64,000 nucleotides of DNA from Mugil cephalus (lineage: Eukaryota > Chordata > Actinopteri > Mugiliformes > Mugilidae), in NCBI RefSeq assembly GCF_022458985.1, contig NC_061785.1, forward strand, positions 1,915,816 to 1,979,815, read 5' to 3'. The notes under the pieces are model-generated. The model made no database searches. It had not been told where the DNA came from and worked only from the letters and a program-made list of their open reading frames with translations. Position 1 is the stretch's first letter; the number at the start of each line of letters is the position of its first letter. The translations under genes were made by a program, and so were the position numbers. Below are positions 47,405 to 59,049 of this stretch, piece after piece.

Positions 47405-49015
47405 CTACACTATGTGGAACCTCATGTGTCTGTTCAAACTTCCCGGTTGTGTGAACTCTTGACCACAAACAGCGCAACCGAACGGTTTCTCTCCGGTGTG
47501 AACGGTGACGTGCGTCATCAGATGCGTCCTCCGTTTAAACCTTTTCCCGCAGTCGTCACAACCGAACGGTTTCTCCCCCGTGTGAATCGCTGCATGCGTC
47601 GCCAGATGCGTTTTCCTTTTAAATCCTTTCCCGCAGTCGTCGCAAGCAAACGGTTTCTCTCCTGTGTGTATTGTTGCATGTGTCGCGAGATGCGTTTTCC
47701 GTTTAAATCTTTTCCCACAGTCGTCGCAGGTAAACGGTTTCTCTTCCGTGTGAATAGTTGTGTGTTTCCTTAGAAGTTCCTTCCGGTTGAAACTTTTCCC
47801 ACAGTCGTTGCAGGCGTACGGTTTCTCTCCCGTGTGAACTCTCATGTGAGTCTTAAGACTGTATTGATTCCTGGCTCTTTTACCACAAATGTCACAACTG
47901 AACGATTTCTCTCCCGCGTCGACTCTCGTCTCTGAATCTTCACTTTGCTTCTGTCCAGAACATGAATTGTGTGTCATGTGCCGTTGAAGCGACTGCTTGT
48001 AGAGGAAACGTTTGCCACACTCGGAGCAGCTGAAGGTTTTCTTGGCTCCGTTACTCGTCTCATCTGGTTTTACACCCGACTCTGAAAGTCCGACCTCTTT
48101 CCAACCCCCGTCTGTGACTTCAGCGTCAGACCCAGGATCTGATAAAGGCTCCTGCCATTCGTCTTCACTCACGTCGGTTTCAGGAGAGTCTGAAGTCTCA
48201 GGATCGGTGTTTGTTTGAAAATGACTGTTTGGTTCTGGAAGATCTGCGTCTCTGTCCGTTTGGATCCAGTTTGGTACTTGAAGCTGTGAGGACTGAGGCT
48301 CCTCTTCATCGTCCTCACTCTTCACATGAACAACAGTGAAGGGGAAGCTGGTGACGTCCGCCTCCTCCAGTCCATGAAGCTGCTCTCCTTCCTGACTGGA
48401 CCAGAACTCCTCCTGTTCCTCCTTCACATATAGGTCCTGTTCTTCCAGACCGGGGCTCCACGGAAACTCTTCTTTAATCACGATCAGCTGATGCACGTCT
48501 GCAGGTAATGATATAAAGACACACACAAGTTCACGATGGACACCTGGGACAGTGAATATACACTTCCTGGTCAAAAAAATGTCACCAATCCTTCTATTGG
48601 ATAATTAGTTTATGGTGATTATCTTTCTGCTGATATATATACTTGAGTAGTTACTAGTACAGATACCTTTACTTGAGTATTGTTCCCGTTTACTCTGTTT
48701 AAGCTTCATGGTAGTTTTTAGTCAACATGACTCTATGTGTGTAAGATGTGAACATGAACAGAGGGAATCCTGTACATCTTTTTAATGTCCTGTCAGTAGC
48801 AGTAAGGAACTGGATGTGTGTTAATGAACTTAACACTGACTTCAGTGTGTTAGCAGGTAGCCGTTAGCCCCGTTAAATGTGAGGCTCTTCTTACCAGTGG
48901 TCTGGTTTCTACCGACATCCTGCGGCTGATGGACACCGAGACCTTTAATCTCCAGCTTCTCCTCCAAAGTCAGACTCCCAGTGTCGAGCTGGTGGAGATA
49001 ATCCACTTGGTTCAT
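47405..49015 (-). CDS. C2H2 zinc-finger protein, copy 2
   Basis: Two exons: 48895-49015 (ATG at 49015, donor ACTG|GTAAGA) and 47405-48498 (acceptor CTGCAG). The product is 404 residues. The peptide of exon 1 is identical to copy 1, and the acidic region differs at about one residue (DSSETD versus DSPETD). There are six intact fingers plus the degenerate first one. Where copy 1 has three fingers, copy 2 has a single chimeric CDICGKRARNQYSLKTH finger. Copy 2 also has an extra duplicate of the KRKTHLATH finger. The last three fingers match copy 1. The intron is only about 0.4 kb. This is a recent tandem duplicate; it is intact, but its upstream region is shortened. Confidence 0.9.
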
Positions 49016-49130
49016 GGTGTCCACGCTCGTCCTTTAGGAATAAACCGGAGAGGACCGTTAGTTGTTTACGAGTTTTCATCAGGCACCGACACGGACGCCT
49101 TTACAGGGCGTCACCAACACACAGGACCCT
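49016..49130 (-). promoter_or_regulatory. shortened upstream region of zinc-finger copy 2
   Basis: It aligns with the conserved block of copies 1 and 3 for about 40 bases (CTCGTCCTTTAGGAATAAACCGGAGAGGACCGTT). It then skips about 170 bases and resumes at TTTTCATCAGGCACCGACACGGACGCCTTTACAGGGCGTCACC. The missing part holds the GCCTGCGCAGAA word and most of the shared block. Confidence 0.6.
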
Positions 49131-49765
49131 TCGTTCTTTTTTCTTTTTTTTTTTCAATCCCAAATAAACAAAGAAATAAAATAACTCTGTGGTGCGTTTA
49201 TAAAGATAGAGATAGAGAGAAATAATATAGAAAGATATAAAGATTCATTTATAGTGTTTTCTATCAGGATTTTTAAGACGAATACATAAATACAAATTAT
49301 TAGAATCGTTATAATTATACTGCGTCACCATAGCAACGGTTCTGAGCGCCAAGCATCACTCAGCGCTGTCTGATGACGTAATCTTTATATATCTTATTTA
49401 TCTTTCTTCTTACATGCGGCTTTTGAGTGTTTTTATATTATTTCCCCTTTGAATCATTAAAGTATATTTTATTATATTATTATTACTGTTATTACTATAT
49501 TCTAAAAAATATTTTTAATTAATTACCGCACATCCTTATACATTATTCACAAGGTCTTATTTCAATGTTGCGCACACACGTTTGTATTTCTGTTCCAATC
49601 CTGGTGTTACCATCTTATAACCCGTCTAGACCATAACACCATGGTCCATAACCTCTATGTACAGTTACCACCTTCTTGTTTTGTCAAAAAACAGCCCGTC
49701 TCACAAATAAACACGCTACTTTCAATAACACACAACAGTGTTGTACTTTCACTGCAAACTAAACC
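49131..49765. other. AT-rich intergenic spacer
   Basis: AT-rich with short TTATTA runs. CTGCGTCACCATAGCAAC at 49319 repeats a word also found near 44897 and 56213, a common flank of all three zinc-finger promoters. No gene is seen. Confidence 0.5.
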
Positions 49766-51070
49766 TTTATTGAAATAACACAAACACATTTTCAGTGAAG
49801 AGCACACAATGTTGACAGAAGTGCGATTTTTGCACTTAAAAAAAAGAGCATTACAGAACATCTACTAAATAAAAGCACACACATACTGAATATGTACTGA
49901 AGTGTAACAGATTTCCATATCGAGCCACAGCGTCTTCATGGGCGTCTGTTTGGTCCTGCTGAGTCCTGCCCGGACACATGTCCCACAGGCTGCTGCCCTG
50001 GGTCAGTATCAGTCTAGACAAGTCTAATGGAGGTGATGATGTTGGCACATCCACCAGGCTACATCCCCATCTGGTCTGTGGCAAACTTCACCACAGCAGC
50101 TTTGTTCAGCTGCAGCCACAGGTTCACTGTGCCACTGCACCATGCAAAATAAATGCCCTTTAACGTGAACATCCTGCACTTTTGACCACGCTGGCGTAAG
50201 GACGTGACATTTAAGTCCTGCTGTAAACCACAGCACATGCCACAGTAATAATTAGCAATAAAACGCCTATAAAACGTCCACACAGCGTCATCGTGTCCGT
50301 CACTTGTTGTTGTCTGCTCAGCGCATCTTCTGGTCTTCAGCTTCCTAAACCACCAGGACTTTCCCACTTCCACCAGCGAGATGTTCTCCTCCCACAGTCA
50401 GCGTGGTCTGTCCACTCTGGTCACAGACGTGAAAAGTCTTCAGTTCCCTCAGGAACCTGCAGCCTCCAGCTGATCACGGCACCAGGTTAATATCTTCACC
50501 TGCACCTGTTTAAAAAACCACAAACAATCATAACCAAATACAACCCAGTGACCATTTCACTGCTTTACTAACCAGACACAGCACTTGGATCGGAACGCTC
50601 TTACATTTAGAAATCATGACATACTCCACTTTTCTAAAAAACAAAAACAAACAAAGAAACTTACCTGTAAAATAACTAAGGGACACTTTCTCCAATCTGG
50701 CCACGAACTGCTGCGACACACGGTCACGTCTTCAAGGCCTCTGACTTTCACCGTCTGCTGCACGGTCACGGTTATTTACTGTCAAACACAAAGAGCCCAC
50801 GTCCTCACACAGGTGGTCCTGTCTGTCCCGCCCTGTGGACACGTTCCTACAGAACTCACCGTGGTCAATGTGAATGTTCCGAGCATTAAACAGGTACATT
50901 TTTTTACACCCATTGTATGTAAACTCTATTCCAGGAAATACTGGCTTTTCCTTTAAACAATCATATAGAGTAGAGTGCGCATACAATGTGTGTAAAACGT
51001 GTGTGTGGTTGGTTCTACACAGGAGAACTATTCTGCATTGATTTGGAGTCACTGGGTCACATGACACATG
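49766..51070 (-). pseudogene. possible broken immunoglobulin-like receptor gene
   Basis: Several minus-strand pieces look gene-like, but no intact frame joins them. 51067-50732 reads LKEKPVFPGIEFTYNG.. and ..LCLTVNNRDRAADG.., reminiscent of an Ig V-type core and its ADxGxYxC end, with the final Cys motif lost. GTAAGT donor follows TTTTACAG at 50665. An acceptor, TTTAAACAG, at about 50509 leads to AGEDINLVP, like the start of an Ig strand B, then a TGA where Cys would be expected. Near 50300-50220 MTLCGRFIGVLLLIITVACAVVYS forms a clean membrane helix and stops soon after. AATAAA (49771-49766) follows downstream. Each piece is weak; together they suggest a decayed Ig-superfamily gene. No family is recognised. 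Confidence 0.27.
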
Positions 51071-52514
51071 AGGAGGTATTGAAAAAAAGACACTGTTTCT
51101 TATTTTGAATATGAAACCAACTTCACCTCGTTTTCAGGTCAGTTACTATCAGGATGTCAAACACACATCTCACACTCATCCTCCTCATTAACACTACGTC
51201 ACTTCATAGACATAATTATCTCCAAACCATCATTTTTTACAACTAAACCTGATTTCATACTTACTTTCCCTCTATTTTATCTTTCTTTTCTCTATTTCAT
51301 CTATTTTCTCAACCGTTAAACTGTCGCTGAGACTTTTCTATAGTTATGCTATAATTCATTTGTGTGTATTTGCATATTAATTAGTAATAATTTAATGTCG
51401 TTTTGCTGAGCAAGGAAACCAGGTTTCAGTCTAACACACCGACTTTCTGCCAAACTATCACTGATAAATCACACTTTAGCATCAGTCTTTACACATCTTT
51501 ACTGCTTTCACTGCATCATTTCTATTTCCACCTCCATATACACAAACTTCACAGCCTTTTCACCACGGTTACATGAGTGAGTGCTTTTCATTGTAACATA
51601 ACCTCTGTCAGTCTCTGTTAAAACACTTCATCACCTAAACTCCTGCTCTGCGCGAACACACAACCAATACACAACCACCTTTACGTCTCAGTCAGTTTCC
51701 ACGTTGGTACAAAACCCCGACTCTACTCCCCACGTCATGAAACACATCATTCATTCTAAATGCGCTTAACATCGATACATATTTATGCCTTTTTTTTAAT
51801 GAACGTCCTTAGAACAGAAGCTTTTATTTACACAAAACCAGATGTTTACTCACCACATGGACTGAACCTTTTCATGCTTCATTCATTTTCACCTTAATGA
51901 AACTTCACACTGTCCTGATTTACCATTACACACATGACAGCACAAGCACAATAGATTATTATTATCATCTTCATTATTATTATTATCACAGGCCTAGTTT
52001 TAAAGGCCCTGAGGAAAAGTGTTTCCTCTTGTTACTCAGTTTGTGTCAGAGTCTTTTGTTGACAGGTAGTTGAGAATAATTTCTTCCTAATTATTGAAAC
52101 ATTAAAACTTTATTATTTTCTTTAAGAGAATGTCCAATAAATGAAATATATAAATGTTTTCTGACAGACTATAAGAACTAATCCTTCTAAATCACTTTGG
52201 GTTTTCAATTTGAATGATGTTTCAAAGCTTTTTATTCCTGACTTTCATACTTGTGTAAATCACACACACTTTGTTTTCACACACCGACAATGATGAAAAG
52301 CTTCGAGTTATTTCTTCCAGATTTCCACCGTCCTGAAAGAGGAAGAATCTCTGCAAACAGTTTTACAGCAAAGACACAAAGACAGAATAAATAGTCGGGG
52401 ATGTTTTAAACTCCCCACAAGAAAAATCTAACGAGACAAAATGAAGACAAACACAGAGGGTGGGTGAGTCTCTTACTGACGTTTATGTAACAAACTTTCC
52501 ACAGCAGATCCTCC
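51071..52514. other. non-coding, AT-rich
   Basis: No ORF, RNA gene or clear repeat apart from ATT runs near 51955-51990. The base composition resembles an intron or intergenic region. Confidence 0.5.
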
Positions 52515-52672
52515 AGTCACACAGTCACACAGTCATACAGTGATACAGTCATACAGATACAGTCATACAGTGATACAGTCATACAGTGATACAGTCATAC
52601 AGATACAGTCATACAGTGATACAGTCATACAGATACAGTCATACAGTCATACAGATACAGTGATACAGTCAT
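52515..52672. repeat. ACAGTCATACAGTGATACAG minisatellite
   Basis: About 18 units of ACAGTCAT / ACAGTGAT / ACAGAT joined as 8- and 6-bp words. The array ends 11 bases from the stop codon of zinc-finger copy 3 (52683), so it lies in its 3'UTR. Confidence 0.85.
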
Positions 52673-52682
52673 TCAGCACCCA

Positions 52683-55600
52683 TCATGTGTGGACTCTCAT
52701 GTGTCTCTTCAGGTTCCCTTGTCGAGTGAACCTTTCGCCACAGACTGCACATGTAAACGGTTTCTCCCCGGTGTGGACAGTTGTGTGTCTTTTTAAAGTG
52801 TAGTGATGTCTGAATGTTTTCCCACAGACGTCACAGCCGAAGGGTTTCTCCCCGGTGTGGACTCTGAGGTGACCCTTCAGGACGCCCTGTTCGGTGAATC
52901 TTTCCCCACAAACGTCGCAGCCGAACGGCCTCTCCCCCGTGTGCACTCGCACGTGTCTTTTCAGATGTGTGCTGCGACTGAACGTTTTCCCACAGTCGCC
53001 ACAGCTGAAGGGTTTCTCTCCCGTGTGAACGCCGCTGTGCCGCTTCAGACTCCCCTGTTCCGTGAATCTTTCCCCGCACACGTCGCAGTCAAAGGGTTTT
53101 TCTCCCGTGTGGACTCTCATGTGTCTCTTCAGATTGTACTGGAGCCCAAACGTTTTTCCACAAGCGTCACAGCTGAAGGGTTTCTCTCCCGTGTGGACTC
53201 TCACGTGGATCTTATAATGAGTTTTCTGGCTAAACTTCTTCCCACAGAAGCCGCATTCGAACGGTTTCTCCCCCGTGTGAACCGTCATGTGCGTCTCGAA
53301 GTGCGTCTTCCGGCTGAACCTTTTACCACAGAAACCGCATCCGAACGGTTTCTCCCCCGTGTGAAGTCCTTCGTGTCTCTTTAAACTCCCCTGTTCAGTA
53401 AATCTTTTCCCACAAACACCACAAGCGAACGGCTTCTCCCCCGTGTGGACTCTGGCGTGTGACTTCAGGTTGGATTGGTGTATGAATCTTTTCCCGCAGA
53501 CGTCGCAGCCAAACGGTTTCTCCCCCGTGTGAATCCTCATGTGACTCGTCAGAACTCCCTGTTGTTTAAACTGTTTCCCACATATACAGCAGCTGAAGGG
53601 CGTCTCTCCCGTGTGGACCCTCATGTGTCTCTTCAGATCTCCCCGTCTCGTGAAGATTTTCCCACAAACACCACAGTCTCCGCTTTGAATGTTCCCGTCT
53701 CTCTTCAGATTCGCCTTTTTCGGGAATCGTCCGTCACCAGCGTTGGTACCGAACCCAGACTCTGATGCTCTGGTTTTCTTCCCATTATTGTCACTATCTC
53801 CAGTTTCAGGGGCAGAATCCGACAGTGGTTCCTGCCAGTCATCATCATCATCATCATCATCTTCATCGTCATCACTGAGATCGGTGTGAGATGAGTCTGT
53901 GGCCTTTTCATCAGTGTTTGGTGGTAAATGTTGCTTGAGATCAGGGTTCTTGCCTGGTTCTCGGTCTCTAACGTCGTCTTCTTCTGTTTCTATTTTCATT
54001 TGTCCGTTTAAGCTGCTGGTTGGAGACTCTACGTCTGAGTTACCTTCAGTTTGTTGAAGCTGTGAGGACTGAGGATTCTCTTCATCGCCTTCACTCTTCA
54101 CAGGAGCAGCAGTGAATGGGACGCTGGCCTCCTCCTCCTCCTCCTCCTCCTGCTCCTCCTGCTCCTCCTCCTCCTCCCCACTGAGCCGCTCTCTCTCCTG
54201 GCTGGTCAACAGTTCCTCCTGCTCCTCCTTTATATGGAGGAGCTGTGGTTCCTGCTCCTCATGTCTGGGGCTCCAGGGAAACTCTTCTTTAATCACGATC
54301 AGCTGCTGGACGTCTGCAGGTAACACTGAAACATGCACATTCATTAGAGACAGCGACGACTTCACATGCAGCATATTCCATCAGAGCGAAGTTACGCCTT
54401 CTTTCATTAAACTACGTCCGTTAGAAACATGTTCTGTGTTAAAACAGGAACGTTTTCTTATCACGACTAAAGGAACCTGTGTGTGGATGTTTGTAATGAG
54501 ACAAATGATGCATAGAAACGTCACATCAACCAGTCAACATGAAGAAATCAGAAATGGCTTCAGGTTTAAAACATTTTTCTAATTCCCTACAGGTGTGTTT
54601 ACGTTTTTATTTAACTTTAAAGTAAAACCACGTAGAAACAGACGTGTCAGAATACGTTTCAGTGAAGTAGTACAGTAGTTGTAGTAACAGTACTTGTACT
54701 TATATTTAACACAGTAGGACCTGGAGTATTACATGGTTTCACACTCTATATTTATTTATTAACATATTAACTTCATTCATCCCATTCTCAATCCAGCTGT
54801 ATTCATCATTTTATAACAGATGTTACATGTTAATTATTGGCGTTTATTAAACTTTCCTATAGATATAACATCTATGTTAATTTCCCACTGGTTCATCAGA
54901 ACTGAAGAAGTTACTCGGATGAGCGGCCAAACGTCTTCAAGAAATCCTACAAGGCCAGTCGACCTTAGTCAAGCTTTGTGGAACATCTATGTTATTTCTG
55001 TCTCTGTTTCTTATATATTTTTGTTCATATGCTAAGTTTGCACATATTTTTGCTTATATTATTTTATTTTACTAGATTTCTACTTAGATTTTAATTTTAT
55101 TTTAATATTTTTATTTATTTTATTAGATTTTTTATTTTATTTTAATGTTTTTATTTGTGTTTCTCGAGTGTTATTCCTCTGTAAATGATGGGATGGGATG
55201 GATGGATGGATGCTTTCTTTCTTTCTTTATCCCGATGGAAATTCACTGTCCAGTAGCTTCACCTCATAGAAATAGACTTGGAAGAATAAATACAAAAATA
55301 TTCACAAAATACACGAGCTTTTCCTTGTACAGCAAAGTATTTATGACTTATTTTAACTCAAAATTAGCCTTTGAGACATTTGTTTGAAGCTGAACATGAT
55401 TTCTCATTGGTGCGCTCACTCTAACCGTCCGGGTGCTGCACGGTCCCACCGCTCTTCAGTTCCGCCTTTTGCCAATTAGTCCATTCCTTTAAAGCCCAGT
55501 CACTGGTTGGCACTGAATTACTAATTAAATAATTCTACTAACTAGGTTGTTTTATGTGAATATAAATAAGAAGCTGATTATTGTTTTTGTTCTGTGTGTT

Positions 55601-55790
55601 TTTTTCACTCTCCGCTACAACAGGCTAGCAGGTAGCCGTTAGCCCCGTTAAATGTGAGGCTCTTCTTACCAGTGGTCTGGTTTCTACCGACATCCTGCGG
55701 CTGATGGACACCGAGACCTTTAATCTCCAGCTTCTCCTCCAAAGTCAGACTCCCAGTGTCGAGCTGGTGGAGATAATCCACTTGGTTCAT
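52683..55790 (-). CDS. C2H2 zinc-finger protein, copy 3 (12 fingers)
   Basis: Two exons: 55670-55790 (ATG at 55790, donor ACTG|GTAAGA) and 52683-54313 (acceptor CTGCAG). The product is 583 residues. The exon 1 peptide equals that of copies 1 and 2. Exon 2 begins DVQQLIVIKEEFPWSPRHEE, then two Glu-rich runs, a Ser/Asp tail with DDDEDDDDDDDD and a Lys-rich spacer. Twelve uninterrupted C2H2 fingers with TGEKP linkers follow, from CGVCGKIFTRRGDLKRHMRVH to CAVCGERFTRQGNLKRHMRVH. Two fingers share the TEQGSLKRH helix, which points to internal duplication. The protein ends right after the last finger (MRVHT-stop). The finger exon is clearly diverged from copies 1 and 2. Exons pair by phase (G|AC). 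Expected to be nuclear and DNA-binding; target unknown. Confidence 0.9.
54314..55669 (-). other. intron of zinc-finger copy 3
   Basis: About 1.36 kb. Contains a TTTTATTTTA-rich tract (55050-55155) and GGATGGATGGATG with TTTCTTTCTTTC runs near 55195-55230. Only its 5' end (about 50 bases before 55670, GGTAGCCGTTAGCCCCGTTAAATGTG) matches the introns of copies 1 and 2. Confidence 0.6.
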
Positions 55791-56060
55791 GGTGTCCACG
55801 CTCGTCCTTTAGGAATAAACCGGAGAGGACCGTTGTAGATGATTCGGGCCTGCGCAGAACCGATCACCGCCGACCTCCGCTCAGAACCGGGTCCATCCTG
55901 TCCCCCCTGGATCCGTGGGGGGGTTCTAGGAGCTGGATACGAACTCTAACAGAGAAACGCTCTCTGGATCCATCCTGCAAAACGACTTGTTGACGAATTC
56001 TCATCAGGCGCCGGCACGGACGCCTTTACGGCGTCACCATGGCAACACACAGCCTCCAGG
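55791..56060 (-). promoter_or_regulatory. promoter/5'UTR block of zinc-finger copy 3
   Basis: Near-identical to 44467-44760 of copy 1, including the GGGCCTGCGCAGAACC word and CGTCACCATGGCAACACACAGCC. This similarity is much higher than that between the finger exons. Confidence 0.6.
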
Positions 56061-56537
56061 ACACTTCCGTTTTTTTTGGTTTTTTTAAAACAAATAAAAT
56101 AACTTTGTGATCTGTTTATGAAGTTTTAAAGACACGTTTGTAGTGTTTCTGTCAGGATTTTTAAGGCAAATATATAATAAATTATTATAATAATCAATCA
56201 TAATTATAACGTGTCACCATGGCAACACAGCCTCTTTTCCGTTTTTCCCGTTTATGAAATCTTAAAGAGATTAAAAACTAGCAAAACTGAAAAAAACATT
56301 TGGGAAACATTTAAAATGTATATTTTAAATTATTATTATTTTTAAATTTTATTTGTTTTATTTTAATTAATGCCAAACGTGTCTTCTTTCCATTTTTCAA
56401 ACCCTTATTCATGTATTTATTTGCTAGGGACATTAATGAACATTAATAAACATCTGTTCAGGCAGCAATAGATGTAAATATGCCAGATTATAGCAACAAT
56501 GCTGATATGATCTTGAGTTTGGAGTCAGACTCTAGCG

Positions 56538-56740
56538 TAGTGTTTGCCCGTCCTGGTCCTCAGTGAACGCTGCCCTGCGTGTTTTATATGTTTCCTGCTC
56601 CAACACACCTGATTCCAATGATCATCCATCTCTGCAGAGGCCTGATAACGAGCCTCTCGTTTGAATCAGGTGTGCTGGAGCAGGAAACATCTAAAACATG
56701 CAGGGCAGCGCTCCCTGAGGACCAGGACGGGGAAACACTG
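56538..56740. mobile_element. hairpin MITE with about 90-bp inverted termini
   Basis: The left arm (TAGTGTTTGCCCGTCCTGGTCCTCAG..., GCCCTGCGTGTTTTATATGTTTCCTGCTCCAACACACCTGATTC) is the inverted complement of the right arm (GAATCAGGTGTGCTGGAGCAGGAAACATCTAAAACATGCAGGGC ... CTGAGGACCAGGACGGGGAAACACTG). The whole 203 bp folds nearly end to end. The CAGTGTTTCCC-type end suggests hAT, but flanking 8-bp duplications match only partly (CTCTAGCG / CTGTACTG). Confidence 0.75.
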
Positions 56741-58877
56741 CTGTACTGGACGCTGTGTAGGTCAGAGAACAGACATGGACATTGTGAATGTGTCCTGTGG
56801 CGTCTGACTCATCCCATCATCCTTCACTGTCTCTCAGACCATAACTCAACACAAAGTCTCCCATCACACATCAACAATCCTCATCCTGAGCCAAACCACA
56901 AATGATTTAACGACTCTTTCTTAATGTTTAATTGCAAAAAAAAAATTAAATTCCTGAAATGTTTGTGGGACAGATTCTCAGAAGAAGAAGTTGGACCACA
57001 ACGATTTCCTAATGAAGGGAAGACGTCCCCATGGAGACTAAACACCATAATCAGGCATAACATTATGACCCCTTCCTAACCTGGCCTGAGCCGTTCTGTC
57101 CACTGAGGGGCAGCAGAGAGACACGAACCCGTCCGGCCGGAGGCTGCAGTGTGGAGCTGTGACGTCTGGTAAAGCCTGACTCACGACTCTAACTCCCTGC
57201 TGCAGCCTCCACCCCGACCACAGCAGCCTCCACCCCAACCACGGCGGCCCCACCCCAACCACAGCGGCCCCCACCTCGACCACGGCAGCTCTGAGACATA
57301 AAGATGGAGAAGGAACCAGAGAGGCCTCGTGGTTCATCTGTGTTTAAGAAGCCGGGACAGAAAGGCCCTAAAGAGCTGGAGGAATGTTTTAGCTCGATGC
57401 CTTAAACCTTAAACCAGCCATAGATTCTGATTCTGTGTTTTATTTAACCCCAACGTTTAAACAAAAACCATAAAACCCCTGAAAAATGATGTGATTTATG
57501 AGATAATTTTTTTTAGGACTCAGTATAAATATAAAGATTCACTATAAAACATCACAACCTGTCAGATTTGTCATGATCCTCTGAATCCTGGATTCACAGA
57601 AATGACACAAACACGAACCTGTAAAAATAAAGTGTGAGCAAAACAAAACATATCTCAGCCAAACCGAGATTAAATCACAGCTTCCTTCTAAAAAATAAAA
57701 AACGAAAACAAAGCCATCGTACCAAACAGCGTCTCTTCCTCTGCTACAGTTTGAAAACAGACGCGTCAGTGATTCCGGTTAAATATTAAACATAAAAGCT
57801 GGTTTTAAATGCACATGTTCCCTGATGTGTGACGTGTTTATTTGGTTTCTTTAATCGTCCGTCTGTGTCGGACCTACAGTAAAAGTTGCATCCGTTTTAA
57901 ATCCAAACCCCAATCAATCACTGAAACAAGTGGTTCACATTAAAAAGGCACTGAGAGTCCAGCAGAGGTGTCACAGCGTTCAGGTCGCCACGCTGCACTC
58001 AAACACAACACGAACAAATAAGTTAAGTCCCTTAATGGAAGTGTCTGCATGTCAGCGTTTGGTTATTTGGTGTTAAAGGTGAGAGGAGGCCGCTGCCAGC
58101 AGAGCTCTGCTCAGGGCCGGTTAAAAGCAAACGTCCTCTCCTTTATCCGCTCACATCCAGCAAACAGCTTCGCTTTGGCAGGAAACATTAAGATCCGTTA
58201 CAGTGGCCTCACGTCCCGTCTCTGAATCCACCACTAACAGCAGGACTAAGGCACGAGTGAGGATTAAAGACACACACACGGCTACATGAAGCTTCTACAG
58301 TTTCTCTTTTACAACAAGACGCTTTAAAGCTGGTAAAATCCTCCTCCTCCTCTTCCTGGTTAAAGCTTCCGGAGTTTCTCCTTTTTTTTTTATGGCGTCG
58401 TTTTTACTCTAATTCCTCTGAGACGTGTCAGAAAACTCTGGAAACCTGCACAACAACCACAAACCTGATCTGGTTTTACTTTAAGGACGTGAAGGTTTGG
58501 ATGCAGGACGAGATGCTGGTTTGTTGTCGGATATTAACTCAAAGATGGCGCGGTGTCGGTTTCTCCTTTTAGCAGCGGCTGCCGGCGACGATGCTTCGAG
58601 CTCATGAACGTGTTAACGTGACATTAAATAGGAACCCTCCACCCAGGATTTCAGACGTCTAAATATTTAGACTCAATAGTTTCATAAATAAAAGAAGGAA
58701 AAAAAAGAAATCGTCCATGTGGAACAACGGGAGCAGCGTCCAGGAATCATCGTGTCCTTCCTGAACAGAAACCGTCTCCTGACTCTGACCGGGGCTCCGG
58801 TGATGTGGACCCCCCCCCCTCCCTCCTCCGTGAGGCTCAGTATCAGGTGTCGGGTGTAGACCCCCCCCCCCCGTGGT
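56741..58877. other. intergenic / probable sialyltransferase 3'UTR side
   Basis: No gene is supported. It starts with single-copy sequence. CAGGCATAACATTATGACC at 57052 is a motif common in fish repeats. A small GC-rich tandem lies at 57205-57288. The minus-strand word AATAAA occurs at 57842-57837, about 1 kb past the sialyltransferase stop, and could be its poly(A) signal. C-runs occur at 58810-58818 and 58860-58872. Confidence 0.5.
57205..57288. repeat. CCACCCCAACCACAGCGGCC tandem repeat
   Basis: About four units of 20-21 bp (CCTCCACCCCGACCACAGCAG variants), GC-rich. Confidence 0.75.
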
Positions 58878-59048
58878 TCAGTGTCGGGTGTAGAGCCGGA
58901 TGAGACCCGCCTGGTTCAGCTGCTGCCACAGGTTCATCTCCATGCGCAGGTCGTGGTTGATGAAGAAGCCGACGGGCCGGTAGCTGCTGTCGTAGTAGTG
59001 GTCCGAGTAGTTCTTATAGTCCGGGGTCATGAAGCCGTACGCGCTCAC
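58878..59048 (-). CDS. st6galnac2: sialyltransferase last exon
   Basis: 171 bp, phase 0, starting [20 protein letters not shown] and ending [12 protein letters not shown]. Carries motif III and the VS H-x4-E. The acceptor (GAAG, AG at 59050-59049) is preceded by a pure TG repeat instead of a pyrimidine tract. Confidence 0.9.
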   Translation of the reverse strand: MSAYGFMTPDYKNYSDHYYDSSYRPVGFFINHDLRMEMNLWQQLNQAGLIRLYTRH

Positions 59049-59049
59049 C

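Noticed and set aside
55791..55799. Start of zinc-finger exon 1 three codons earlier (also at 44475 and 49024)
   Set aside because: The codon is GTG in all three copies; ATG three codons later is the natural start.
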